This document shows positions 1 through 6,168 of a DNA stretch of 6,441 nt, piece by piece. Source of the stretch: Candidatus Symbiobacter sp. (GTDB lineage: Bacteria > Pseudomonadota > Alphaproteobacteria > Elsterales > Elsteraceae); the NCBI GenBank assembly GCA_030054015.1, contig JASGCR010000126.1:1-6441 (forward strand), in the 5' to 3' direction. How positions within the stretch are numbered: the stretch's first letter is position 1; each line of letters begins with the position of its first letter. The notes under the pieces are model-generated. The model searched no databases, was not told where the DNA came from, and saw nothing but the letters and a program-made list of their open reading frames with translations. The position numbers and the translations under genes are program-made.

Positions 1-23
1 CCCCCCTTCTAAAGAAGGGGGGG
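1..23. terminator. G/C-rich hairpin downstream of hflX, possible terminator
   Basis: A run of C followed by TTCT (1-10) is exactly complementary to 13-22 (AGAA plus G's), giving a stem of about 10 bp with almost no loop. It lies 17 bp beyond the hflX stop on the minus strand and would form in that transcript. Any T-tract needed for intrinsic termination on the minus strand would fall before position 1, outside the window, so terminator function is an inference. It could equally be an end of a palindromic intergenic repeat. Confidence 0.45.
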
Positions 24-39
24 TAAATAAATTTTCGAC

Positions 40-1386
40 TTATTCAGACCTTCCCAAACGCGGGCGGTGGGTGATGTGAATGCCGTCTTCGCGGTCGACG
101 CGGGACAAAACTTCGCCATTGCGATATAAATCCGCCAATAACTTGCCCTGGTCATAGCCAATCACGACATCGACCGACGGACGCGCCGCCGCAAAAAAGC
201 GATCAATTTCCCTAAGCAGCCGATCCATCCCCTGGCCAGTCAGGGCGGAAACCTTGACGTGATGCGGCAATTTGCCCGAAAAATCGCCGCTATCATCAAA
301 TTTCACCAATTCCTCGTCGCCATCATCCTCAAGCAAATCCGACTTATTCCACACTTCCATAAGGGAAGATTCGATTTTCTCACCCAGTCCCAATTCCAGC
401 AACACCGCGCGGACATCGGCGGACTGGGCCAGGCTGTCAGGATGGGCAATGTCGCGCACATGGAGGATTAAATCCGCCTCCACCACTTCTTCTAAGGTGG
501 CAGAAAAGGCGGCAATCAGCTGGGTCGGCAATTGGCTGATAAATCCCACCGTGTCGGATAAAATGATTTTGGTGCCAGAGGGGAGTTTGACTTCGCGCAA
601 AGTGGGGTCAAGCGTGGCAAACACCATATCTGCCACCATGACATCGGATTGGGTCAGGCGGTTAAACAAAGTCGATTTGCCCGCATTGGTATAACCCGCC
701 AAGGCCACCACCGGCCAGGGAACCTTGGCACGGGCGGCGCGGTGCAGGCCACGGGTGCGGCGCACCGTCGCCAATTCGGCTTTGATGTGGGTGATGCGGT
801 CGGTGATGAGGCGGCGGTCAATTTCCAATTGCGACTCGCCCGGCCCGCCCAGAAAGCCAAAACCGCCGCGCTGGCGTTCCAAATGCGTCCAGCTTTTGAC
901 CAGGCGGCTTTTTTGGTAGTTCAAGGCCGCGAGTTCGACCTGTAACACGCCCTCATGGGTTTTCGCCCGCGCCCCAAATATTTCCAGGATTAAACCGACG
1001 CGGTCGATGATTTTGCAATTCAGGGCGCGTTCCAGATTGCGCTGCTGCACCGGCGTGAGGGCGGCATCGATAATGACCAAGCCAATCTCAAGCGATTCCA
1101 CCCATTCGGCGCATTTTTTGATCGTCCCCTCGCCGATGAGACTGGCCGGTACGATGCGGCGGAGTTTGACATATTCGGCATGGGCGACCACGAGGCCTAT
1201 CGCCGAAGCCAGGCTGCTGGCTTCGGCCAATAAGGCGGTGGAATCGCGGAGCGGCATCACGGGGGCCAGGCTGACCCCCGCTGCCCTCGGTCTTTTAGCA
1301 CCGAGTTCAGGATGCAGTATGAGGCATCTGACGGCCTCATGCTCGGTTGCTTGCGTCCGCGATTTAATTGTCACTCGTTTCGCCAT
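40..1386 (-). CDS. hflX: GTPase HflX, ribosome-associated
   Basis: 448-residue HflX, a translational GTPase-superfamily protein. Known members bind the 50S subunit and split stalled or heat-damaged 70S ribosomes in the cytoplasm. The N-terminal HflX domain spans about residues 20-170, followed by the family signature RQRGGFGFLGGPGESQLE (171-188). The G domain is complete: G1 GYTNAGKST (231-239), G2 region around FATLDPT (256-262), G3 DTVGF (278-282), G4 NKSD (347-350) and G5 SALTGQG (380-386). A short C-terminal domain follows (about 405-448). The length is normal for the family. The ATG start lies inside the end of hfq in another frame (23-bp overlap), with GAGGG (1389-1393) only 2 nt away, which suggests translational coupling to hfq. 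The last codons and stop resemble the end of the repeat element found elsewhere in the window. Identification is firm. Confidence 0.97.
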   Translation of the reverse strand: MAKRVTIKSRTQATEHEAVRCLILHPELGAKRPRAAGVSLAPVMPLRDSTALLAEASSLASAIGLVVAHAEYVKLRRIVPASLIGEGTIKKCAEWVESLEIGLVIIDAALTPVQQRNLERALNCKIIDRVGLILEIFGARAKTHEGVLQVELAALNYQKSRLVKSWTHLERQRGGFGFLGGPGESQLEIDRRLITDRITHIKAELATVRRTRGLHRAARAKVPWPVVALAGYTNAGKSTLFNRLTQSDVMVADMVFATLDPTLREVKLPSGTKIILSDTVGFISQLPTQLIAAFSATLEEVVEADLILHVRDIAHPDSLAQSADVRAVLLELGLGEKIESSLMEVWNKSDLLEDDGDEELVKFDDSGDFSGKLPHHVKVSALTGQGMDRLLREIDRFFAAARPSVDVVIGYDQGKLLADLYRNGEVLSRVDREDGIHITHRPRLGRSE

Positions 1387-1615
1387 CGCCCTCGAATAAT
1401 TGGATCGGCAGAGACGGCATCACGGTCGAAATGGCATGTTTATAAACCAATTGGGCGTGAGCGTCACGGCGCAACAAAACCGTAAAACTGTCAAACCAGG
1501 TCACAATGCCCTGGAGTTTGACCCCATTCATCAGAAAGATCGTGACGGGGGTTTTGTTTTTGCGAATGTTGTTCAGAAAAACATCTTGCACATTCTGGGA
1601 TTTATCGGTGCTCAT
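1364..1615 (-). CDS. hfq: RNA chaperone Hfq
   Basis: 83-residue Hfq, the hexameric Sm-like ring protein that anneals small RNAs to mRNA targets. The N-terminal helix contains SQNVQDVFLNNIRKNK (6-21), including the conserved Q10-D11 and a basic rim patch R18-K19-x-K21. The Sm1 strand region is TIFLMNGVKLQGIVTWFDSF (25-44). The Sm2 motif YKHAIST is at 58-64. The RRDAHAQ stretch (49-55) is one residue longer than the E. coli loop, as in alphaproteobacteria. The C-terminal tail is short and acidic (EGDGETSDN). The start ATG is preceded by AAGGAA (1624-1629), with GGA 9 nt from the codon. Trp40 sits where Ser or Asn is common; otherwise the protein is ordinary. The gene order hfq-hflX is widely conserved. 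No convincing minus-strand promoter was found upstream. Confidence 0.97.
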   Translation of the reverse strand: MSTDKSQNVQDVFLNNIRKNKTPVTIFLMNGVKLQGIVTWFDSFTVLLRRDAHAQLVYKHAISTVMPSLPIQLFEGDGETSDN

Positions 1616-1842
1616 GGGTTCTTTTCCTTTTATTGCCCCAGCTTGATTCGGTTGCAGAGTGAATCAGCTTGTTTCATCGGTTGATAATCACGCATCAAAA
1701 TTGAGCCATCGGCACGAAACGCGCCCCGGTTTCCAATCATGTCGGGCCGGAACGGTCGTATCGCACTCTGCCTCAAGATCGATGCTCTATCCGCTGGCCT
1801 GTCCTCATAAACCTAGGCCTTGCTGTTAAGGTAAGCTCACAA

Positions 1843-1864
1843 GCGTCCCCTTACTAGGGGATGC
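1843..1864. other. Short stable hairpin GCGTCCCCT-TACT-AGGGGATGC
   Basis: Nine-base arms (1843-1851 and 1856-1864) pair with one G/T mismatch (a wobble in RNA) around a four-base TACT loop. No T-run follows on either strand, so a rho-independent terminator is unlikely. It could be a processing site, part of a small RNA or a regulatory dyad. It is isolated in the hfq/FNR intergenic space. Confidence 0.4.
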
Positions 1865-1954
1865 CAGCCAATATAAATCAAACCTTAACCGCTTTCTGGG
1901 ATTTTGTCAAATTCGTAATCCGCCGCTACCCGGTCCATAATATAACGGATTATT

Positions 1955-1981
1955 TTGACATTTACGAAGAAATAATATCAT
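1955..1981 (+). promoter_or_regulatory. Possible sigma-70 promoter for the FNR-like gene
   Basis: A perfect TTGACA (1955-1960) is followed after 15 bp by TATCAT (1976-1981), which matches the -10 consensus at 5 of 6 positions. The 15-bp spacing is shorter than optimal. The region is markedly A/T-rich. It would leave an untranslated leader of roughly 160 nt that contains the 2030-2056 dyad. Confidence 0.35.
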
Positions 1982-2029
1982 AACTGCAACCAACTGGCTG
2001 TGGGCATTCGAGTTTAAGATTAATAGGCG

Positions 2030-2056
2030 GTGTTTCAGACATCATGTCTGGGACAC
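2030..2056. promoter_or_regulatory. 27-bp dyad, candidate operator or leader hairpin
   Basis: The arms GTGTTTCAGACAT (2030-2042) and ATGTCTGGGACAC (2044-2056) are inverted repeats around a single C, matching at 11 of 13 positions. The two exceptions become G-U pairs in RNA. The core CAGACAT-C-ATGTCTG is a perfect 15-bp palindrome. The one-base centre favours a protein-binding operator over an RNA hairpin. It lies about 90 bp upstream of the FNR-like start. The binding protein is unknown. Confidence 0.45.
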
Positions 2057-2148
2057 ATCATGCGGCAAGGGCGGTTAAAAAATAATTAGCTTGAACCGTT
2101 ATTTTCCACAATGCTATGAAATGATTCGATCAGGTGATGGTGACTGAG

Positions 2149-3183
2149 ATGACAAAAGCAACAGGGATGAGCGACATTGCGATCATAGGCGCCGGGCCGG
2201 TTGGTTTATTTGCCGTGTTTGAATTTGGCTTGCTTGGTATGAAATGCCAGGTGATTGACGCGCTCGAACAGGTGGGCGGGCAATGCGCCGCTTTGTATCC
2301 GGAAAAACCGATCTATGACATCCCAGGCTTTCCCCGCATCGATGCCGCCGCTTTGGTCGAAAGATTGTCACAGCAAGCATCGCATTTCGCCCCCATCCTC
2401 CATCTGGGCGAGCAGGTGACGCGGCTCACCCGCGATTTAGCCGATAGTTGTTTCCGCATCACCACCGACAAAGGCCGCGAAATTATGGCCCGTGCGGTTG
2501 TCATTGCCGCCGGTGTCGGGGCTTTTGGCCCCAACCGCCCGCCCATTGGCGGCATCGAAGCATTTGAAGGCAAATCGGTGTTTTATGCGGTGAAAGACCG
2601 CGAGGCCTTGCGCGGCAAACGCCTGGTGATTGCTGGCGGCGGCGATTCGGCCTTGGACTGGGCTTTGGCCTTGGCGGGGGAGGCAGCCAAGATTTACCTC
2701 GTGCATCGCCGCGCCAAATTCCGCGCCGCGCCCGCCACCATTGCGGCATTAGATGCCGCCGTCGCGCGGGGCGAAATTGAATTGGTCACGCCCTATCAAT
2801 TGGCCGGATTAACCGCCCAGGCGGATGCGCCAGATCACATCGCATCGGTCGAATTGGCGGATATGGATGGCGGCACCCGCTCGCTGCCCGCCGATATTTT
2901 GCTGGCCTTTTTTGGGTTATCGATGAATTTGGGGCCGATTAATGATTGGGGGCTTGGGCTTAGCGACCAACATATTGCGGTCGATGCGGCCAGCATGGCG
3001 ACCACAACCCCTGGTATTTTTGCCATTGGCGATATTGCCCATTATGCCGGTAAATTGAAACTCATTCTTACCGGTTTCGCCGAGGCCGCCCAAGCCGCCC
3101 ACGCCGCGCGGTCGTTTTTGAATCCGGGCAAAGAATTCCATTTTGTCCATTCCACCAGCGCGGTCAAGGATGTGGAGGGGTAG
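2149..3183 (+). CDS. Ferredoxin/flavodoxin-NADP+ reductase, thioredoxin-reductase-like type
   Basis: Cytoplasmic FAD enzyme passing electrons between NADP(H) and ferredoxin or flavodoxin. With the start chosen here it has 344 residues, normal for this family. The FAD-binding Rossmann motif GAGPVG is at 14-19, followed by GGQCAALYPEKPIYDIPGFP (43-62), a family hallmark. The NADP-binding motif AGGGDSALDWAL is at 162-173 and HRR at 186-188 fits 2'-phosphate recognition. The second FAD motif TTTPGIFAIGD is at 285-295, and the end reads FHFVHSTS. The CxxC redox pair of true thioredoxin reductases is absent, which separates it from TrxB. Start choice: GTG 2134, ATG 2137, ATG 2149 and ATG 2167 are all in frame. 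ATG 2149 gives the usual N-terminal length, but no start has a strong Shine-Dalgarno sequence (an AGG is at 2132-2134). An A/T-rich gene follows closely. Confidence 0.93.
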   Translation: MTKATGMSDIAIIGAGPVGLFAVFEFGLLGMKCQVIDALEQVGGQCAALYPEKPIYDIPGFPRIDAAALVERLSQQASHFAPILHLGEQVTRLTRDLADSCFRITTDKGREIMARAVVIAAGVGAFGPNRPPIGGIEAFEGKSVFYAVKDREALRGKRLVIAGGGDSALDWALALAGEAAKIYLVHRRAKFRAAPATIAALDAAVARGEIELVTPYQLAGLTAQADAPDHIASVELADMDGGTRSLPADILLAFFGLSMNLGPINDWGLGLSDQHIAVDAASMATTTPGIFAIGDIAHYAGKLKLILTGFAEAAQAAHAARSFLNPGKEFHFVHSTSAVKDVEG

Positions 3184-3201
3184 GGGGTTGGAAGGGGAGT
3201 A

Positions 3202-3780
3202 ATGTTGAAAGATTTTATTGGGTACATTCAGCCTGTTATGCCTTTCCTGAGTATCATTACCGGAAGTCTCTCGGCATTGTTGGGCGTTGTCTTGGCGAAT
3301 TATTTGAATTCCCGCCGCGAAGAACGTAATTTCCGTGAGCAACAACGGCAGAAATACCGTGAGCGTAAATTGGAAAAACTTGAGGAGTTGGCGTTTTTGT
3401 TTGAGAAGTGGGAATCGCACTGTGTGGTGTTATATGTTCAATTAGCAGTTGCATATATGGGGGGAATGAAGAACGATGAACTTACCGATATAAGAAATAG
3501 GAATAAAGAGTTTCTTTCGCTTGAAAAAGGCGATGTTAGTAAAATACATGCCATAATTTTTATTTATTTTAAGGAATTAAATGAATCGTTTGAAAAAATT
3601 CAAGTCCCGCTAAATACTTTAACTGAATATCACCTTAATTTAGTGCTTTCAAAAAATACCGATCCAGTTAAAACAATGCGTGAAATATTGCACTACCGAG
3701 ATGTTTTTGCGCAAGCCTGCGATGATTTCAAAAAATCGATGATCGAATTAGGCGAAAAATTCAATATCGATAAAGGTTAA
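3202..3780 (+). CDS. Hypothetical membrane-anchored protein with basic helical region
   Basis: 192 residues, family not recognised. One hydrophobic segment lies at about residues 12-34 (FLSIITGSLSALLGVVLANYL region), followed directly by a very charged, mostly basic stretch rich in R, K, E and Q (37-70), probably a long helix or coiled coil. The remainder (about 75-192) looks alpha-helical and soluble. By the positive-inside rule the bulk should face the cytoplasm. The ATG has a good ribosome site, AAGGGGAG (3192-3199), and starts 18 bp after the FNR stop, so co-transcription is likely. Base composition is unlike the neighbours: 3541-3600 has 10 G/C in 60, whereas 2761-2820 in the FNR gene has 35 in 60. 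This suggests acquisition by transfer. A palindromic repeat element follows 31 bp downstream. Confidence 0.75.
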   Translation: MLKDFIGYIQPVMPFLSIITGSLSALLGVVLANYLNSRREERNFREQQRQKYRERKLEKLEELAFLFEKWESHCVVLYVQLAVAYMGGMKNDELTDIRNRNKEFLSLEKGDVSKIHAIIFIYFKELNESFEKIQVPLNTLTEYHLNLVLSKNTDPVKTMREILHYRDVFAQACDDFKKSMIELGEKFNIDKG

Positions 3781-3811
3781 ATTAAGCCGTAAGCCTATCT
3801 GCACCTACTTC

Positions 3812-3997
3812 TTTAGGAAAGTCTGAATAAGTTACAATTTTGCCAAAAGAACGGCGCATTTGCGAGCGGCGTAGCCGCGAAGCAATCCAGAAAAATCTAG
3901 CAATTTCATGATGTTACTGGATTGCTTCGCGGGCGTAAACGCCCGCTCGCAAATGCCACTTTTTTTGTTTCTGGGACTTAATCTGACTTTCCTTAAA
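3812..3997. repeat. 186-bp palindromic, MITE-like element (copy A)
   Basis: The ends are inverted: TTTAGGAAAGTC (3812-3823) faces GACTTTCCTTAAA (3985-3997). Inside, GCATTTGCGAGCGG recurs inverted (3856-3869 against about 3943-3956), and the inner arms GCGAAGCAATCCAG (3877-3890) and CTGGATTGCTTCGC (3917-3930) match perfectly around a 26-bp centre. Each arm also has its own small hairpin: GCGGC-GTA-GCCGC (3866-3878) and GCGGGCGT-AA-ACGCCCGC (3929-3946). The right arm, read in reverse, matches 6347-6400 at 49 of 54 positions, so this is a dispersed repeat. It has no coding capacity. No clear target-site duplication is visible. As RNA it would form a long hairpin and could stop or protect the upstream transcript. 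Confidence 0.85.
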
Positions 3998-4029
3998 AAT
4001 CAAATTGAAAACTGCTTAAGGGTTTGCTA

Positions 4030-4059
4030 TTGACGACAGGTAGATTAGGCAATAATAAT
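4030..4059 (+). promoter_or_regulatory. Likely promoter of the cupredoxin-FTR1 genes
   Basis: TTGACG (4030-4035, 5 of 6 consensus) is followed after 18 bp by AATAAT (4054-4059, 5 of 6). The gene start is about 55 bp further on. The A/T-rich stretch CAATAATAATTTTG (4050-4063) overlapping the -10 is an imperfect dyad vaguely like a Fur-type iron box. Iron regulation would fit the genes downstream, but the match is too weak to claim. Confidence 0.5.
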
Positions 4060-4113
4060 TTTGTGTAATTTTCCAAGCTACGTACAGACCTTCTATTACC
4101 AACGGAGAAAAAA

Positions 4114-4455
4114 ATGAAAAACCTAAAAAAGCTAATATGCCTAACCGGATTCTTGGCGGCAATTATCGCCATGCCTGCTTTTGCCGCTGATCCGCCCATC
4201 TATGAAATCACCATCAAAGATCACCGTTTCGAACCCAGCGAAATCAAGATCGCCGCCAATAAACCCGCCATTCTGTTGGTAAAAAATCTTGATGCCGAAG
4301 CCGAAGAATTTGAAAGCATGGATCTCAAAGTTGAAAAAATTATCGCGGGAAAGTCTGAGGGCAAAATTCGCCTGCGCGCGCTTAAGCCAGGCCGCTATAA
4401 ATTTGAGGGTGAATTCAACGCCAAAACCGCGCAGGGCATCTTAATCGCGGAATAG
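4114..4455 (+). CDS. Periplasmic cupredoxin-domain protein paired with FTR1
   Basis: 113 residues. A clear Sec signal peptide (MKNLKKLICL start, hydrophobic core about 7-22) ends at PAFA-A, with cleavage after Ala24 or Ala25, so the mature protein of about 88 residues is periplasmic. The mature part is a small beta-sandwich of the EfeO-like cupredoxin type: YEITIKDHRFEPSEIKI (30-46), EEFESMDLKVEKII (64-77) and LKPGRYKFEGEF (90-101). Such proteins accompany FTR1 permeases and are thought to bind or oxidise iron for import. The mature protein contains no Cys, and its only His is His37, so a type-1 copper centre is impossible. Asn102 stands where I recall relatives often having His. Any metal site would use carboxylates, Met69 or His37. 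GGAG (4104-4107) lies 6 nt before the ATG. The FTR1 gene starts 11 bp after the stop. Confidence 0.88.
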   Translation: MKNLKKLICLTGFLAAIIAMPAFAADPPIYEITIKDHRFEPSEIKIAANKPAILLVKNLDAEAEEFESMDLKVEKIIAGKSEGKIRLRALKPGRYKFEGEFNAKTAQGILIAE

Positions 4456-4466
4456 GATGTAATATT

Positions 4467-5327
4467 ATGCTGGCGACGCTGATTATCGTTTTTAGAGAAC
4501 TTATCGAAGCGGGATTGGTGATCGGCATCGTGCTGACCGCCACACGCGGGGTTGCGCATCGCGGGCGATGGGTTGGCTATGGCATTCTTGGCGGCATTCT
4601 TGGCGCGTGCATCGTCGCGGTTTTCGCGGATTCAATCGCGGGGATGATGGATGGTGCGGGACAAGAATCATTTAATGCCTTGGTGTTGGCCGTCGCGGTG
4701 GTGATGCTCACCTGGCACAATGTTTGGATGGCACGCGATGGCCGCCATATCGCTCAGGAAATGAAACTTCTGGGCGAGGATGTTTCCCAAGGGCGGCGTA
4801 GCCTTATGGCTTTGGCTGTGGTGATTGGCATATCCGTATTGCGTGAAGGTGCCGAGATCGTGCTGTTTCTTTATGGAATCGCCTTGTCGAGTGGGAACAG
4901 TGCCGTGGCCATGATTTTCGGCGGCATATTTGGTCTTACGCTAGGGGTTGCCACCAGCGCGCTGATGTATTTTGGCTTGCTTCGCCTTCCCACCCGCCAC
5001 CTTTTTGCTGTCACCAGCGGGTTGATCGCATTATTGGCGGCAGGTATGGCCTCGCAAGCCGTGTTATTCCTGCAACAAGGGGGAATTGTAACCATTTTCT
5101 CGCAAACAATTTGGGATATTTCGGGCATCTTACCCGAAGACAGCCTGGTCGGAAAAACCCTGCATACGCTCATTGGTTATACCGATCGCCCAAGCGGGAT
5201 GCAGGTGGCGGTTTATGTGGCAACGCTGGGCATGATTTTCAGCCTTATGAAATTATTTGGTCATCCCTCGTCGCCCAGCCAGCCTAATCGCAAATCGGGT
5301 ACCCCGGTCGTTACGATCCTGCCCTGA
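4467..5327 (+). CDS. FTR1-family high-affinity iron permease
   Basis: 286-residue inner-membrane protein of the FTR1/EfeU (OFeT) family, which moves iron across the membrane using acidic REGLE-type motifs. Two such motifs are present: RELIE at 10-14 in the first membrane helix and REGAE at 126-130 in the fourth. About seven membrane segments are predicted: 2-24, 37-57, 68-88, 113-135, 147-169, 179-201 and 247-264. The stretch WDISGILPEDSLVGKTLHTLIGYTDRPSGMQ (216-246) is typical of the loop before the last helix. The C-terminal tail (265-286) is short, polar and Pro/Ser-rich. AGGA (4454-4457), overlapping the stop of the preceding gene, is the probable ribosome site. Spacing shows an operon with the cupredoxin gene. 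No M75 (EfeO) or DyP peroxidase (EfeB) gene follows within the window, so I do not assign efeU. Confidence 0.93.
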   Translation: MLATLIIVFRELIEAGLVIGIVLTATRGVAHRGRWVGYGILGGILGACIVAVFADSIAGMMDGAGQESFNALVLAVAVVMLTWHNVWMARDGRHIAQEMKLLGEDVSQGRRSLMALAVVIGISVLREGAEIVLFLYGIALSSGNSAVAMIFGGIFGLTLGVATSALMYFGLLRLPTRHLFAVTSGLIALLAAGMASQAVLFLQQGGIVTIFSQTIWDISGILPEDSLVGKTLHTLIGYTDRPSGMQVAVYVATLGMIFSLMKLFGHPSSPSQPNRKSGTPVVTILP

Positions 5328-5468
5328 TTTTGGGTATGGGTTTGGTATCAAATTGCCCGTCGGCCGCGGATAAATCCCTGCCTCCGGCGCGGTCACGGAT
5401 GTTTGCCGCTATGAAGATAACAAAATGGGTTGGCAAGCGAAAAAAACTCGGTTAATTAATGTTTAACA

Positions 5469-5497
5469 AATTGCGCGGGGCAATTATGTGGGTTTTT
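5469..5497 (+). other. Small hairpin plus T-run upstream of the lipoprotein gene
   Basis: AATTGC (5469-5474) and GCAATT (5480-5485) form a 6-bp stem around GCGGG, followed after ATGTGGG by TTTTT (5493-5497). This could be a weak terminator after the FTR1 gene or a leader hairpin just before the lipoprotein ribosome site at 5502. The T-run is not adjacent to the stem, so a terminator is doubtful. The rest of 5328-5513 shows no convincing promoter. Confidence 0.25.
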
Positions 5498-5513
5498 CGA
5501 TGGAGGGGATGCG

Positions 5514-6116
5514 ATGAAATTACGTTATTTAGCAGTGGCTTTATTGGCCCTAAGCCTTAGCGGGTGCGGGTCGAGGGTCAGAACCGTTTCCACCATATAC
5601 CATGGCGATGATCATCTGGAACGCGGCACGATTGCGGTGATACCGGCGAATAAGGATTTTACCTCGTCTTTGGAATTTAGGACCGTCGGCAATTATTTGT
5701 TGGATAAACTGGCCCAAAATGGCTATGTCGCGGTGGCGGCGGATCAACGTCCAGATTTCGTGGCGGTGCTGAATTACGAGACGTCTAAACCGCGTTATGT
5801 CACCGAAAAGGGGAGAAGAATCATTCACACCGTAACTGATTCAATTACCGGCGATAAGACCAGCACGGTTAAGGAACCGACTACTCATCTGGCGATTTTT
5901 ACCCATACGATGCGAATTGATATTTTTAAGAGCAGCATCGATAATAAGCCAGGCAAGAAATATGAAATATCGGCATCAAACCAGGGTTTATGCGGGAACA
6001 TGAATCCCCTCATTTTCACGGGCATGATTGATGCGGTGTTTGTCGATTTCCCTCGCAATAATGGACAGACCAACGAGAGTACCGTCCAAGTCTCCAAAAA
6101 AATGGAGAAATGTTAG
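5514..6116 (+). CDS. Small lipoprotein, possibly DUF4136-like
   Basis: 200 residues with a lipoprotein signal peptide: MKLR, hydrophobic core 5-15, and lipobox LSGC ending at Cys18. The residue after Cys is Gly, not Asp, so the default expectation is transfer to the outer membrane. The segment from about 38 to 93 (RGTIAVIPANKDFTSSLEFRTVGNYLLDKLAQNGY...PDFVAVLNYE) has the layout of DUF4136-type lipoproteins: a strand, a helix ending in 'xxGY', then 'PDFxxxLNY'. The later part (about 94-185) is less recognisable. The protein ends in Cys200, so the mature form has three cysteines (18, 159, 200), and 159 and 200 could form a disulfide. GGAGG (5502-5506) lies 7 nt before the ATG, a strong ribosome site. 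It is 186 bp from the FTR1 gene, so co-transcription is uncertain. The function is unknown. Confidence 0.8.
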   Translation: MKLRYLAVALLALSLSGCGSRVRTVSTIYHGDDHLERGTIAVIPANKDFTSSLEFRTVGNYLLDKLAQNGYVAVAADQRPDFVAVLNYETSKPRYVTEKGRRIIHTVTDSITGDKTSTVKEPTTHLAIFTHTMRIDIFKSSIDNKPGKKYEISASNQGLCGNMNPLIFTGMIDAVFVDFPRNNGQTNESTVQVSKKMEKC

Positions 6117-6168
6117 GATTTTGCCCTTGGCGACCGGTGAATTTGGGGGGCATTATCCCGTCGAAACT

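Larger units (their letters stand above)
1616..2148. other. Divergent intergenic region between hfq and the FNR-like gene
   Basis: About 530 bp without a credible gene. No tRNA-like T-arm or other structural RNA was recognised. It contains a short C/G hairpin at 1843-1864, an A/T-rich stretch with a possible plus-strand promoter around 1955-1981, and a long dyad at 2030-2056 upstream of the FNR-like gene. The part next to hfq must carry the hfq promoter, but no good -35/-10 pair was seen on the minus strand. Confidence 0.6.
3781..4113. other. Intergenic region with repeat element and promoter
   Basis: The 333 bp between the A/T-rich hypothetical gene and the cupredoxin gene contain no coding sequence. 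The first 31 bp are unremarkable. A 186-bp palindromic element fills 3812-3997. The final 116 bp are A/T-rich and hold the likely promoter of the cupredoxin-FTR1 pair. Confidence 0.7.

Noticed and set aside
1616..2148. tRNA or known small RNA in the hfq/FNR intergenic region
   Set aside because: No GGTTCRAATCC-type T-arm or cloverleaf was found on either strand. Only isolated hairpins are visible, without a terminator-like T-run.
2149..3183. Thioredoxin reductase (trxB)
   Set aside because: The overall fold matches, but the CxxC redox pair is missing and the GGQCAALYPEKPIYDIP stretch marks the ferredoxin/flavodoxin-NADP+ reductase branch.
2917..3420. Minus-strand open frame of 167 codons across the FNR-like gene end and the next gene
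   Set aside because: It is antisense to two plus-strand genes with better start sites and, for the FNR-like gene, clear homology. It has no recognisable domain.
5336..5455. 39-codon open frame after the FTR1 gene (ATG at 5336, basic C-terminus)
   Set aside because: It has no ribosome site and a composition unlike a real protein, and a neighbouring frame (5374-5466) is equally open. Nothing supports either as a gene.
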